A stretch of DNA of 54,604 nucleotides from a virus. A model generated the notes under the pieces. It was given only the letters and a program-made list of their open reading frames with translations. It made no database searches and was not told where the DNA came from. Below, in pieces: positions 29,989-39,391 of the stretch (position 1 is the stretch's first letter; every line of letters starts with the position of its first letter). The position numbers were made by a program, and so were the translations under genes. The DNA lies in IMG/VR virus record IMGVR_UViG_3300042934_001355, positions 1-54,604 of that record; one strand, 5' to 3'.

Positions 29989-31086
29989 ATGTATTTTACC
30001 GCTGAAACACTGGCTGCTAACAGCCGACTGCGCGGACACTGGAACGAGCTGTGGGCGAACCGTGACATCTTCAATGCTCAGCACGACATGATGGTTAACG
30101 CGTTTCGTACGCGCATGACGCATGACATGCTGGCAGCGAATGCCATCGGCGGCTTTACCCGCGAGTTCTGGGCTGAGATTGACCGCCAGATTATCCAGAT
30201 GCGCGATCAGGAAGATGGCATGGAAATCATCAACGACCTGATGGGCGTGCAGACCGTTCTTCCTATCGGCAAGACTGCGAAGATGTATAACGTATCAGGC
30301 GACATCGCAGATGACGTATCCATCAGCATTGATGGTCAGGCGCCATATTCATTCGACCACACTGATTACGATGGTGATGGTGACCCTATCCCGGTGTTTA
30401 CTGCTGGCTACGGCGTCAACTGGCGTCATGCTGCTGGCCTGAGCACCGTCGGCATCGATCTGGCGCTTGATTCTCAGGCTGCCAAACTGCGCAAGTTCCA
30501 TAAAAAGCGCGTGGATTACTACCTTAATGGCAGTGATGCAATCTCCGTCGATGGCATGAAAGGTCAGGGCATTCGCAACCACCGCAACACATCCAAGATT
30601 AACCTTGGAAGCGGCGCTGGCGGTGCAAATATCGATCTGACTACGGCTACCCCTGCCCAGATGCTGGCCTTCTTTGGTCCAACTGGTGCCTTTGGTCTCA
30701 ATGCCCGCCGCAACAAAGTTGCCGCTTATGACAAGTTGTGGGTGAGCGCAGATATCTGGGCGAACATGTCCCGGCCTTACACCATTGAAGTTGGCAGCGG
30801 CTCGAATGCCTTTGTAAACGGCACCGTGTTGGATGCGATCGCTAAATTCATTCCTGCCAGAGAAATCACGCCGACCTTCGCACTTACCGGCAATGAATTC
30901 TTCGGCTACCAGCGCCGTCAGGACGTCATTTCTCCGCTGGTTGGTATGGCTGTTGGTACTGTTCCGCTGCCGCGCCCAATGCCGCAGAGCAATTACAACT
31001 TCCAGATCATGTCTGCTGAAGGTTTGCAGATTAAGAAGGACGGCGAAGGTCTGTCTGGTGTGGTCTACGGCGCGAACCTCGCATAA
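29989..31086 (+). CDS. Major capsid protein
   Basis: 365 aa, by size, location and composition the main shell subunit. Segments include MYFTAETLAANSRLRGHW, DLMGVQTVLPIGKTAKMYN, DYDGDGDPIPVF and GTVPLPRPMPQSNYNFQ. A DUF6260-like HK97-fold capsid protein. GGAG ribosome site. Confidence 0.9.
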   Translation: MYFTAETLAANSRLRGHWNELWANRDIFNAQHDMMVNAFRTRMTHDMLAANAIGGFTREFWAEIDRQIIQMRDQEDGMEIINDLMGVQTVLPIGKTAKMYNVSGDIADDVSISIDGQAPYSFDHTDYDGDGDPIPVFTAGYGVNWRHAAGLSTVGIDLALDSQAAKLRKFHKKRVDYYLNGSDAISVDGMKGQGIRNHRNTSKINLGSGAGGANIDLTTATPAQMLAFFGPTGAFGLNARRNKVAAYDKLWVSADIWANMSRPYTIEVGSGSNAFVNGTVLDAIAKFIPAREITPTFALTGNEFFGYQRRQDVISPLVGMAVGTVPLPRPMPQSNYNFQIMSAEGLQIKKDGEGLSGVVYGANLA

Positions 31087-31095
31087 GGAGCAATC

Positions 31096-31395
31096 ATGGC
31101 TGAGAAATACGAAGTAATTAATCCGTGGCACGGCGTGGAAAAGGGCGCAGTGGTGCAGTTGGAAAAACTGCATCCGTCACTTAAATCACACGTCCGCAAA
31201 CTTTCCGGCAAAGCATCGGCTGAGCTGGTTCCGGCAACGCCTAATGCCACATCAGACAAGCAGGCCCGCAAAGATGCGATCACCAAGCGGCTGGATGAGC
31301 TGGGTATTGAGTACAAAGGCAATCTCGGCGCTGACAAGCTGGCAGAGCTGCTGCCGGACGGTGAGCTGGAAAAGCTTTTCCCGACCGCTGAATAA
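31096..31395 (+). CDS. Small head protein with LEM/SAP-like C-terminus
   Basis: 99 aa. The C-terminal motif AITKRLDELGIEYKGNLGADKLAELLP resembles the short HeH/LEM-type helical domain often found on phage head-associated proteins. Follows the capsid gene and precedes a terminator. Role unknown. Confidence 0.7.
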   Translation: MAEKYEVINPWHGVEKGAVVQLEKLHPSLKSHVRKLSGKASAELVPATPNATSDKQARKDAITKRLDELGIEYKGNLGADKLAELLPDGELEKLFPTAE

Positions 31396-31396
31396 C

Positions 31397-31420
31397 AACC
31401 GCCGCGCTGGCGGTTTTTTT
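31397..31420 (+). terminator. Terminator between head and connector genes
   Basis: AACCGCC-GCGCT-GGCGGTT followed by TTTTT. It may lower expression of downstream genes relative to the capsid; Q-modified polymerase should pass. Confidence 0.85.
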
Positions 31421-31452
31421 ATGCCCTGTTCCGGCAGGGCTGAGAGGTACTC

Positions 31453-31854
31453 ATGGTTACCCAGGAGCAGGCAAAAGAGTATCTGATGAGCCAGGGTATT
31501 ACGCTGCCAGATTTCATTCTCATGGCGCTTGTTGAGCAGGCAAACAGCATTCAGGAATGTCTGGATGCTAACTACCCGCCAGCCACTGCATTGCTCATTC
31601 AGATGTACCTGTTAGGACTGATGGGGCTGGGGCAGGGCGATAAATACATCAGCTCTCAGTCAGCCCCATCAGGTGCGTCGAGGTCATTCCGGTACGGTTC
31701 ATTCGCCGATCGCTGGAAGGGCTCACTCGGACTTCTGCGTGGTCTCGACAAAAACGGGTGCGCCACTGCATTGATACCCGCCGACCCAACTCAGCAGTCC
31801 TTTGCAGGCATCTGGATCGCCAAGGGCGGATGCATGTGTGGTGGGAGACAATGA
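31453..31854 (+). CDS. Head-tail connector protein
   Basis: 133 aa, helical N-terminal half (AKEYLMSQGITLPDFILMALVEQ) and a Gly/Cys-containing end. Position between capsid and tail-completion genes suggests the adaptor that binds the portal. Family only tentatively recognised. Confidence 0.65.
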   Translation: MVTQEQAKEYLMSQGITLPDFILMALVEQANSIQECLDANYPPATALLIQMYLLGLMGLGQGDKYISSQSAPSGASRSFRYGSFADRWKGSLGLLRGLDKNGCATALIPADPTQQSFAGIWIAKGGCMCGGRQ

Positions 31855-32018
31855 AATGGCTACCTTCAACACAACCGCCAAAGCCATTCGAGCGCGTCTG
31901 GGTTAGAACCTCAAATAACCGGGAAACGACCGGCTATGTGAACAGCAGCGGTGAGTGGGTGATTGCCTGCCCCCGTATTGCCGCTCAGAATGCCACTGTG
32001 ACTAGCTGGAGGAAATGA
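31851..32018 (+). CDS. Small DUF551-like protein
   Basis: 55 aa, MKWLPSTQPPKPFERVWVRT, with later TTGYVNSSGEWVIA. The layout resembles DUF551 proteins. It overlaps the previous stop by ATGA and is preceded by GGGAG. Function unknown. Confidence 0.6.
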   Translation: MKWLPSTQPPKPFERVWVRTSNNRETTGYVNSSGEWVIACPRIAAQNATVTSWRK

Positions 32019-32019
32019 C

Positions 32020-32367
32020 ATGTCATCTTTAGCCAGTTGGTCATACACGGCTCAGGCGACCATCTGGAAGCCTTTGGGGCTGGATGAGTACGGCGATTCT
32101 CTTGGTTGGTCTGAACCGCTGATAATTGCATGCGACTATCAGGGTGGGTTGAGCAAGCGGTTAGGGGCGATAGGCGGCGAGAAGGTGGTAAAGAACACCC
32201 TATGGACGGAGTACGCGCTGGCAGATACTGGTGATTACATCCTGATTGGTGCTTCGAGTAACCCTGACCCGATCGCAGCAGGCGCTGATGAGGTGATGCA
32301 GGCAATTCGCTATGCAGACACCTTTGAGCGGCTGACTGATGATTATGCAATTCTGACGGGGGGCTGA
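32020..32367 (+). CDS. Head closure protein
   Basis: 115 aa, beta-rich (WSYTAQATIWKPLGLDEYGD, VVKNTLWTEYALADTGDYIL). Size and place match the head-closure connector that follows the adaptor in siphophages. No catalytic features. Confidence 0.68.
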   Translation: MSSLASWSYTAQATIWKPLGLDEYGDSLGWSEPLIIACDYQGGLSKRLGAIGGEKVVKNTLWTEYALADTGDYILIGASSNPDPIAAGADEVMQAIRYADTFERLTDDYAILTGG

Positions 32368-32368
32368 T

Positions 32369-32737
32369 ATGGGAGTAAAGGTCCGTGGCATCCGTCAGGC
32401 CCAGCAGAACCTAAACGCACTGATTGGCGACATTCAGGGCAGGAAGGCTGTCAGGGCTATTCAGAGCGCATTAATCATCGGCTCGTCACAGGCGGCGCTG
32501 TACACGCCTATAGACACATCCACGCTCATCAACAGTCAGTATCGAGAGCTCGACATCAAAGGTACGAGGATGACGGGGCGCGTGGGCTACTCGGCTAACT
32601 ATGCGGTTTACGTCCATGACCCTAATGTGCCTCAGACCTTCCGCAGGGCGACAGCCCAGAAGGAGTTTTTGACCAAAGGCTTCGAGGATACCCGCGACAT
32701 CATCGACCGCACCATTAAAAAGGAGATGAGCCTGTGA
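32369..32737 (+). CDS. Tail completion protein (HK97 gp10-like)
   Basis: 122 aa with the HK97-gp10 pattern: an N-terminal helix, ALYTPIDTSTLINSQY, GRVGYSANYAVYVHDPN and a final FLTKGFEDTRDIID. Joins tail and head. It overlaps the next gene by four bases. Confidence 0.78.
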   Translation: MGVKVRGIRQAQQNLNALIGDIQGRKAVRAIQSALIIGSSQAALYTPIDTSTLINSQYRELDIKGTRMTGRVGYSANYAVYVHDPNVPQTFRRATAQKEFLTKGFEDTRDIIDRTIKKEMSL

Positions 32738-33126
32738 ATCCTCCGATGCATCAGCGCGTTAAAAATCTGCTTATCGGTTCCGGTCTGACTTCCGGATACA
32801 CGGTTCAGTCACTCATCTGGACTGATACAGGTGACCTTAAGCAGCGGTTCATCGTGCTCCGGCCCAATGGCGGCTCTCCGGTAGACAGAGATATCGGCTC
32901 TGACCATTACGTGCTTGTTGACCTGATCACCGGCAAGTCTGCAGGAGATTACGCAAAGTCAGAGTCTGACGTGCAGGCCATCATCGACTACGTGCAGCAA
33001 AACCCTATCAGCGACCCCTGCGTCGGCCAAATCACCAATATGGGTGGCATACCATCACCAATCCCCACGGCAGAGGGGCGTATGGTCTGGCGCCTGCAAT
33101 TTGCCTGTTCTTACGGCGAAAGTTAA
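32734..33126 (+). CDS. Tail terminator protein
   Basis: 130 aa. HQRVKNLLIGSGLTSGYTVQ and QRFIVLRPNGGSPVDRDIGS resemble siphophage tail-terminator proteins that cap the tail tube. Directly before the major tail gene, the usual place. Confidence 0.72.
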   Translation: MNPPMHQRVKNLLIGSGLTSGYTVQSLIWTDTGDLKQRFIVLRPNGGSPVDRDIGSDHYVLVDLITGKSAGDYAKSESDVQAIIDYVQQNPISDPCVGQITNMGGIPSPIPTAEGRMVWRLQFACSYGES

Positions 33127-33144
33127 TCAAAAGAGGAATTACCC

Positions 33145-33891
33145 ATGGCAGCAAATTGCCCAACGGACAACACAAAGTTGTTTGGCCGCGCCATTGTGCT
33201 CGAAGTAGCTGATGGTTGCGCCGATACAGTACCGCAGGAGTCAGAGTGGAAGGCTCTGGCTGCAGGTACCAGTAAAGGTTTCGACTTCTCGCCCAACAGC
33301 GTGACGTCAGATGCCGATGACACCAAAGGTTATGTAGAGAACATCGTTACCAACGCTGACTTCACTATCTCATTTGAGGGAGAGGTGCGCCGTAACGATA
33401 AGTTGGACCAGTATGGTGTTGGTCGCCTGATTAAGTATTTCAACACTGAAATTCAGGCAGCGCGCCAGCCTACTCTGTGGGTTCGCATGGAGTTCGGGCC
33501 GATCACCTTCCAAGGGTACATGCTGATCAACGCACTGAGTTCTGACGGCGGCACTAACGACATCATCACTTTCTCCACCGAGTTTAAGGTGGCGGCAGCC
33601 GATACCATCCAGGTGGTAGATACAGATGACAGCGTTCCTGCTACAGGCGTTACCGTAACTCCAGCGACTACCTCCGTCGTAGTAGGGGCAACTCGCCAGC
33701 TGACTGGCACGGTGTTACCGGCTGATGCAACTGACAAGTCCGGCACATGGACAACCTCAGATGCTACGAAAGCAACCGTCAGGAGCACCGGCCTGGTTAC
33801 TGGTGTGGCCGCCGGCACAGCGACGATAACCTTCAAGTCGAACGACGGCAATTTCACAGGCACCACAACTGTAACGGTTACTGCCTCGTAA
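33145..33891 (+). CDS. Major tail tube protein with C-terminal Ig-like (BIG2) domain
   Basis: 248 aa. The N-terminal about 160 residues are the tube protein. Residues about 165-248 are a BIG2-type Ig domain (VTVTPATTSVVVGATRQLTG, VRSTGLVTGVAAGTATITF) likely displayed on the tail outside and able to touch surface glycans. Comparable to lambda gpV, which also has an Ig-like domain at its C-terminus. Confidence 0.88.
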   Translation: MAANCPTDNTKLFGRAIVLEVADGCADTVPQESEWKALAAGTSKGFDFSPNSVTSDADDTKGYVENIVTNADFTISFEGEVRRNDKLDQYGVGRLIKYFNTEIQAARQPTLWVRMEFGPITFQGYMLINALSSDGGTNDIITFSTEFKVAAADTIQVVDTDDSVPATGVTVTPATTSVVVGATRQLTGTVLPADATDKSGTWTTSDATKATVRSTGLVTGVAAGTATITFKSNDGNFTGTTTVTVTAS

Positions 33892-33898
33892 CCATTCC

Positions 33899-33919
33899 AA
33901 AGGGCTGGTTTCAGCCCTT
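33899..33919 (+). terminator. Intergenic hairpin after the tail tube gene
   Basis: AAGGGCTG-GTTT-CAGCCCTT, a perfect eight-base stem without a strong T-run. Perhaps an attenuator or mRNA-protecting hairpin. Confidence 0.5.
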
Positions 33920-33940
33920 GATAATGATTATGGAGAACAC

Positions 33941-34618
33941 ATGACGCCGTATAAAGAGATTGGTGAATGCCTCATCACGGCCGGTGAGGATGAGTATTTC
34001 TTCCGCCCGTCATTTGCAGCAATGAGCCGAATCGGTGAGCCGCAGGAGATTGTTCAGACCTTTGCAGACCTGCACCACGATGAGCTGACACCGCTTATAG
34101 AGCGCGCAACTGCCGCATATGGGCACGTTCCAGCCTGGCTAATCGAGCACATCCGCAGCTGCAGTTATGGAAAGCGGGCGCTTATGGCTGCCATGACTGT
34201 AATGCAGGCATGCTGTGAGGGTGATTTGTCTGATCTTATCGGTGAGCTCCGTCCGGCCAGAACCAAGGGCAGGCCATTTAAGCGACGTATGGGGCTAATG
34301 GGTGACTTTGAGCTGCTGCTAATCGCACAGTCACTCATAACACATGGCATCATCGGTAAGGCAAAGGTTCGCCAGTTACAGCGCCACGAAAGCGGCAAGG
34401 CAACGACAGAGTTTAATGCCTTTGACTACGTCAGCGCGGCCCGCAATCATTTCAGCATGACGCGCTCGGAAGCCGAGCAATTAACGATGACCGAGTTTCA
34501 GCACATGCTTGCAGCTAAATACCCTGACCAGAAGGGATTCACGCGGGAAGAGTACGATCAGGTTGCAGATGATTACTTGGCGAGAAAGGCTAGTCGTTTA
34601 GCAAAATCGAACAAATGA
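33941..34618 (+). CDS. Tail assembly chaperone-like protein (DUF6246)
   Basis: 225 aa: starts MTPYKEIGECLITAGEDEYF, RPSFAAMSRIGEPQEIV, C-terminal LTMTEFQHMLAAKYPDQKGF. The place between tail tube and tape measure is that of gpG/gpGT-like chaperones. No second frame extension was obvious beyond the stop. Confidence 0.72.
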   Translation: MTPYKEIGECLITAGEDEYFFRPSFAAMSRIGEPQEIVQTFADLHHDELTPLIERATAAYGHVPAWLIEHIRSCSYGKRALMAAMTVMQACCEGDLSDLIGELRPARTKGRPFKRRMGLMGDFELLLIAQSLITHGIIGKAKVRQLQRHESGKATTEFNAFDYVSAARNHFSMTRSEAEQLTMTEFQHMLAAKYPDQKGFTREEYDQVADDYLARKASRLAKSNK

Positions 34619-34736
34619 AGCTTCGTAAGCCTGATAAGTTAACGCTGTTAATACCGGTTGATCAAAAATGATTAAGGCCCTAAACTGACGTAGGCGTCAA
34701 TACAACAGTATTTTTATATTAAAAAAGGGTGCATTC

Positions 34737-35366
34737 ATGCCAACAAAACTGGTAGATGCTGTAAAGGTTAACGAAATTTTCGTTCATTTGAACGAAAGTT
34801 CGGATAACAGTACCCTTTATTCAGCACTTTCACGCGGTGTTGAGGTTGATATTTTAGGGGTGACCCTTTCTCCAGGATACCGGATTGTCAGGGTTGACAA
34901 CCGACTCACTGACCGTCTTAGCCAAAATCATTTTGAACTGGCCCTGATCAATGATGTCTCTGAAGATGTAGCTTATTACAACAGAGTTATGATACAGCCG
35001 GATACGTTCTTAAATTGTAGGCCTGTAACACAAGTACTTGTTTGGCGCACTCAGAAGCCAAAGCATAGGAAAGAGTTACATGATCTGGCTGGCACCATTT
35101 TCCTTAGCTATCTGTTAGAGAAATACGATGTTATCGTATCTGACATGAACCAGACGCATGATGGAATGTCTTTCTGGCAGGCTAGGATGTATGATGCGTT
35201 GCAATACGGCTTAAAAGTCTATGCTTACGATATGGTAACGTGCGAACTCAAAGAGATTAAAAATGACGATGATGTGGGCCGTTATGAGCAATGGCTATGG
35301 GGCGACCCTGACCATTATCAAAACAGACTAGCGATAATCTCTAAACTCAAGCTTCCAGTTCAGTAA
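34737..35366 (+). CDS. Hypothetical moron protein
   Basis: 209 aa. The middle contains VIVSDMNQTHDGMSFWQARM then YGLKVYAYDM, faintly like the distal half of GNAT-type acetyltransferases, but I cannot confirm it. The gene has an AT-rich leader with a possible -10 TATATT at about 34714 and its own terminator. It interrupts the tail operon between the chaperone and tape measure, so it is probably expressed independently. Function unknown. Confidence 0.65.
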   Translation: MPTKLVDAVKVNEIFVHLNESSDNSTLYSALSRGVEVDILGVTLSPGYRIVRVDNRLTDRLSQNHFELALINDVSEDVAYYNRVMIQPDTFLNCRPVTQVLVWRTQKPKHRKELHDLAGTIFLSYLLEKYDVIVSDMNQTHDGMSFWQARMYDALQYGLKVYAYDMVTCELKEIKNDDDVGRYEQWLWGDPDHYQNRLAIISKLKLPVQ

Positions 35367-35369
35367 TAG

Positions 35370-35393
35370 AACCCGCCAATCGGCGGGTTTTTA
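35370..35393 (+). terminator. Terminator of the moron at 34737
   Basis: ACCCGCC-AATC-GGCGGGT followed by TTTT. Confidence 0.87.
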
Positions 35394-35487
35394 CTATAGA
35401 TCTAATGCTAAACCGTCATTATGTTGCTTTCTATTGCGATGCATCCCGGCTAGGATTTATCCCATCTTTTACTTTGGGGATAGGGAT

Positions 35488-35901
35488 ATGAAGAGGTTGG
35501 TTGGCAGTATAGGCTTGGCTTTCTTACTCGCGGGTTGCTCAGCAGGTCCGAAGTTGACTGATTTTCCTCCTGCGCCATCACAGCAACAGATAATGAGCGC
35601 CAGTTATGGTGAACTACCAGCGGATTATAAAGACCAAATCGTTAAATATGTAAGCTCTAAGCTACTAGACCCCTATAGCGCCAAAATCGAAATAGGGGCT
35701 CCTTACAAAGCATACAGCCAAAATAATATTTCAGGAGGCGGTTTGGTTAGATATGGCTGGGCAGTTCCAGTCATGACTAATGCAAAAAATTCCTATGGTG
35801 GCTATACCGGATATCAGCCTAGTAGATTCATCTATGATCATGGCGTGATGTATGACGCAACTCTAATTTACGGACTTGGATACTTAGTCGAAGTTAAGTA
35901 A
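35488..35901 (+). CDS. Small lipoprotein (putative surface exclusion factor)
   Basis: 137-aa precursor. The signal peptide MKRLVGSIGLAFLLAGC ends in a lipobox with Ser-Ala following, so export to the outer membrane is likely. The mature part is Tyr/Gly-rich. The start at 35488 has ATAGGGAT upstream. It is bracketed by terminators and lies in the tail operon, like phage lipoproteins that block receptor use by related phages. That role is inference. Confidence 0.7.
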   Translation: MKRLVGSIGLAFLLAGCSAGPKLTDFPPAPSQQQIMSASYGELPADYKDQIVKYVSSKLLDPYSAKIEIGAPYKAYSQNNISGGGLVRYGWAVPVMTNAKNSYGGYTGYQPSRFIYDHGVMYDATLIYGLGYLVEVK

Positions 35902-35920
35902 AAGATAACAAATAACCAAA

Positions 35921-35944
35921 ACCTCGCTCCGGCGGGGTTTTTTT
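35921..35944 (+). terminator. Terminator of the lipoprotein gene
   Basis: ACCTCGC-TCCG-GCGGGGT with T7 following. Confidence 0.82.
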
Positions 35945-35962
35945 ACGCCCGGAGAAAAGCGA

Positions 35963-38900
35963 ATGGCAGGCGAGCAGCAGGTTGGCAACATCGTTTATGA
36001 GATTGAAATGAATGTCGCCAGACTTATCGAAGGGCAGCGGCAGGTAAATGATCGCCTTAGCAAGTTAGACCAAGGCTTTAATAGCACAGCCAGATCGGCT
36101 GGGAATGCTGAAAAGTCGTTTTCATCATTAACCAGGGTGGCTACAGCCCTTTCAGCCGCCATCTCGGTGCAGCAGGTTGCGGAGTATGGGAATGCCTGGG
36201 TAACGGTTAGCAATAAACTTGCGAACTCTGTCCGGGCTAATGAGCAGCTTGCTGATGTAACACAGCGCGTTTTCGATATCTCACAGAACACACGGTCAAG
36301 TATTGAGGCTACCGCCACGCTGTATGGTCGACTGGAGCGATCTACGAGAAGCGCAGGTACTAGCACTGCCGACCTCATTAAGCTCACAACGACCATCAAC
36401 AAGGGCTTGGCTGTCTCAGGTGCAACGACCGAAGAAGCAAGCTCGACAATGACCCAGCTTTCTCAGGCGCTCGCCTCCGGCGTTCTGCGTGGCGAAGAGT
36501 TTAACTCCATTTCTGAGAACGGAAGCCGCCTGGCCGTTGCTTTGGCTGATTCACTTGGAGTCACGATCGGCCAACTTAGAGCGATGGCAGCAGAGGGTAA
36601 GCTCACCACAGAAGTTGTTGTTAATGGCCTGCTTAAACAGAGCGATGCGATCGCAAAAGAGTTCGCTAACACTGCGCTTACTATGGGTCAGGCATTTACT
36701 GTTGCAACCAACAATATCACCAAATTTGTAGGTGAGAGCTCAAGCGTCAGCACATCTATAAAAATCTTCAATCAGGGTGTTATCTCTCTCAGCGAGAATT
36801 TAGATATTGTCGCTAACGTAGTTGCAGCTGCCGCAGTAATCTTTGGCGGGAGATTTACTGGCGCTCTGGCTATGGCAACGAAAGCGAGAGTAGATGACGC
36901 ACTGGCAGCCAGAGCACAATCGGTAGCTACCGCACAATCCACAGCAGCCACTGCCACTTCAGCTGCCGTAGTCGCCAGAAAGGCACTGCTGGATAAAGAA
37001 GCCGCCCTGTCTTCGCTGGCACTTGCGCAGGCTGAGTACAACGTCGCTAAGGGCTCTTCGGCAGAAGCTTTTGCTCTGCAGAATCTCAATGCTGCAAAGT
37101 CAGTGGCTATCCAGCGATCTGCTGCATACGCAGAGGCGCAGATTGAGCAGGCAGCCGCAACGCGAACAGCTACCGCTGCAGCAGTGACGGCCACGACCAC
37201 TATTAAATCACTTGCCAGTGGCGCGCTTGCTCTGATTGGTGGGCCAGCTGGCTTTGCGATGATAGCAGCGGCTGGGCTTATCTATCTTTATCAAAGTATG
37301 ATGCAAGCCAGGCAGGCCTCCATAGATCTGGCAGATAATCTCGATGGCGTCATTGCCAAAATGAAAAGCATGAGTCAGGTTCAGCTTGCTGCTGAAATTG
37401 ACAACGCCAGCAAATCAATCCGTGCTCAGGCTGATGCCTTAAAAGACACCCAATCCACGCTTGAGGCTAATGAACTTCAGCAGTCGCGGCTCCGTCGCAC
37501 TCTCGGATCTCTTGAAGAGGGAAGCCTTCTCTATAAGGTCACGCTCTCTGAGTTGGCTGATGCTCAGAGTGAGCATACCCAGTTGCTGGCTCAGAACGAG
37601 ACTGCTCAAAACAGGCTCAGTCAGACAGTCAGTAAGGCGGGCATTTTACGAGCACAGTTCAACGGTGAATTCGCCCAAGGTATAGATCTGCTTAAGCGTG
37701 ATGGGGATCAGGCCGGGGTGACTGCAGGACTTATGAGCCAGCTTGGCAATGCAATCGACTTTGCCAGTCGAGCAAAGGATAAGTTCAACTCTACAAGCTT
37801 ACAAATTCCTCGCAGCGACAAGGCAGACGCCTATAACAAAGATCTGGCTGATGAAAACACGCTTCTTGCTATAACCGACAAACGCCTCCGCGCCGTAACC
37901 AAGGCTCGGATGGAGGCATCGGATAAAGGTGGCAACCAGAATCAGGTTAACGCCGCAGGAGAACTTGCTGGAGCGCAATATGACTTGCAGCAGGCCGAAG
38001 AGAAGCGAAATAAAGAAACTCGGGCGGGCATAGCTGCCGGTAAAAAGGCCGAAACTCAAGCTGAGCATAATGCGCAGGTGCTTGATCAATACAGACAAAA
38101 ATCAGAGATGGCCGCTGATTCCACCAGTGATCTTTCACGTGCTAATTATTTATTGCAGGCTCGCCAAAAGCTAACGAACCCTACGCCAGCGCAAATTGCT
38201 CAAGTCGAGAAAGACGCGGCAACAGCATGGGATAAGGCTAACGCCATTAAAGCCCAAGCCGCTGCTGAGAAGCTTCTGCCCGAAGCAAGAGAGAATGCAA
38301 GTTATAAGCAGGATGTAAGCGACCTGCAAACGGCCCTTTCTGCCAAAAAGATTAGCCAGGAGCAGTACAACGAAACCGCTGAGCGGCTTGAGCAGGAGCA
38401 TCAGGTTAACCTCGCAAAGATCCGCGCTAATCAGGCCGTAACTCCAGAGCAGGCTGCTGCAGGAGCTGTTGATCCTGTACAGCAATTGGCAAATGAGAAC
38501 GCGCAGAAGCTCGCTCTTATCCAGCAGTTCGAAACGCAAAAGGGACAAATAACCCAGCGTGGTATTGAGCTGATGAATGCCGCTAACACTCAGTATGAAC
38601 AGGCGCGAATAGCTGCTCAGTGGCAAATCTGGAGGAATCAGAGTGTAGGAAATGAGGCTTTAGCTGCGTCATTTGATTCCTTGGCCGGCAATGCATCTAA
38701 TGCCTTCACAGGAATGGTAACAGGTAGCATGACCGCCCAGGAAGCCATGTCTTCTCTAGCCAGCAACGCCATTAACAGCCTTATCAACTCCTTCGTTCAG
38801 ATGGGCGTGGAGTGGGTAAAATCGGCCGTAATGGGTTCAACTGCGCAAATTTCAGCAACTGCAGCGACAACATCTGCTTCGGTCGCAGGGATTGCAACTA

Positions 38901-39391
38901 CTACTGCGGCCAGTACAGCATCAGCTGCAACTACCACAGTTGCATGGCTGCCAGCGGCAGCAGCTGCGTCAATTGGCTCTTTTGGCGGCGCGGCGGTCAT
39001 TGGTATCGGCGCTTTGATCGCGGGAATGGCTTTGGCCGGCGGGTTAGCTGGCAAGCGTAAGAACGGTGGCCCGGTATCGGCAGGCTCCATGTATCAGGTA
39101 GGTGAGGGCGGCATGCCTGAGATCTATCAGGCTAGCAGTGGTAAGCAATACATGATCCCCGGCGATAACGGTTCAGTGATAAGCAATAAGGACATGACGT
39201 CATCAGCTGGTAGCTCAGGCGGGGTGGTTATCAACATACAGAACTACACCAGCGCCACGGTTGATGCGCAGGCCAATAACACAGGTGGCGGGCTGACAAT
39301 AGACGTCATTGTGGCAGACCTGAACCAGGGCGGTCCAATCCGGCAGGCAATAACCCGCAACACAACAGCATCAGCGAGGGCTACAGAATAA
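35963..39391 (+). CDS. Tail tape measure protein
   Basis: 1,142 aa; sets tail length and helps DNA entry. N-terminal coiled coil (EIEMNVARLIEGQRQVNDRL) and a region with TTEEASSTMTQLSQALASGV and RGEEFNSISENGSRLAVALA typical of tape measures. A hydrophobic stretch lies near residues 400-430. The C-terminal part is Ala/Thr-rich with transmembrane-like AAVIGIGALIAGMALAGGL. GGAG ribosome site. Confidence 0.95.
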   Translation: MAGEQQVGNIVYEIEMNVARLIEGQRQVNDRLSKLDQGFNSTARSAGNAEKSFSSLTRVATALSAAISVQQVAEYGNAWVTVSNKLANSVRANEQLADVTQRVFDISQNTRSSIEATATLYGRLERSTRSAGTSTADLIKLTTTINKGLAVSGATTEEASSTMTQLSQALASGVLRGEEFNSISENGSRLAVALADSLGVTIGQLRAMAAEGKLTTEVVVNGLLKQSDAIAKEFANTALTMGQAFTVATNNITKFVGESSSVSTSIKIFNQGVISLSENLDIVANVVAAAAVIFGGRFTGALAMATKARVDDALAARAQSVATAQSTAATATSAAVVARKALLDKEAALSSLALAQAEYNVAKGSSAEAFALQNLNAAKSVAIQRSAAYAEAQIEQAAATRTATAAAVTATTTIKSLASGALALIGGPAGFAMIAAAGLIYLYQSMMQARQASIDLADNLDGVIAKMKSMSQVQLAAEIDNASKSIRAQADALKDTQSTLEANELQQSRLRRTLGSLEEGSLLYKVTLSELADAQSEHTQLLAQNETAQNRLSQTVSKAGILRAQFNGEFAQGIDLLKRDGDQAGVTAGLMSQLGNAIDFASRAKDKFNSTSLQIPRSDKADAYNKDLADENTLLAITDKRLRAVTKARMEASDKGGNQNQVNAAGELAGAQYDLQQAEEKRNKETRAGIAAGKKAETQAEHNAQVLDQYRQKSEMAADSTSDLSRANYLLQARQKLTNPTPAQIAQVEKDAATAWDKANAIKAQAAAEKLLPEARENASYKQDVSDLQTALSAKKISQEQYNETAERLEQEHQVNLAKIRANQAVTPEQAAAGAVDPVQQLANENAQKLALIQQFETQKGQITQRGIELMNAANTQYEQARIAAQWQIWRNQSVGNEALAASFDSLAGNASNAFTGMVTGSMTAQEAMSSLASNAINSLINSFVQMGVEWVKSAVMGSTAQISATAATTSASVAGIATTTAASTASAATTTVAWLPAAAAASIGSFGGAAVIGIGALIAGMALAGGLAGKRKNGGPVSAGSMYQVGEGGMPEIYQASSGKQYMIPGDNGSVISNKDMTSSAGSSGGVVINIQNYTSATVDAQANNTGGGLTIDVIVADLNQGGPIRQAITRNTTASARATE

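Noticed and set aside
36772-37200. Long leftward frame over the tape measure gene
   Set aside because: Ala/Val-biased reverse complement of an Ala-rich coiled coil; a typical artefact.
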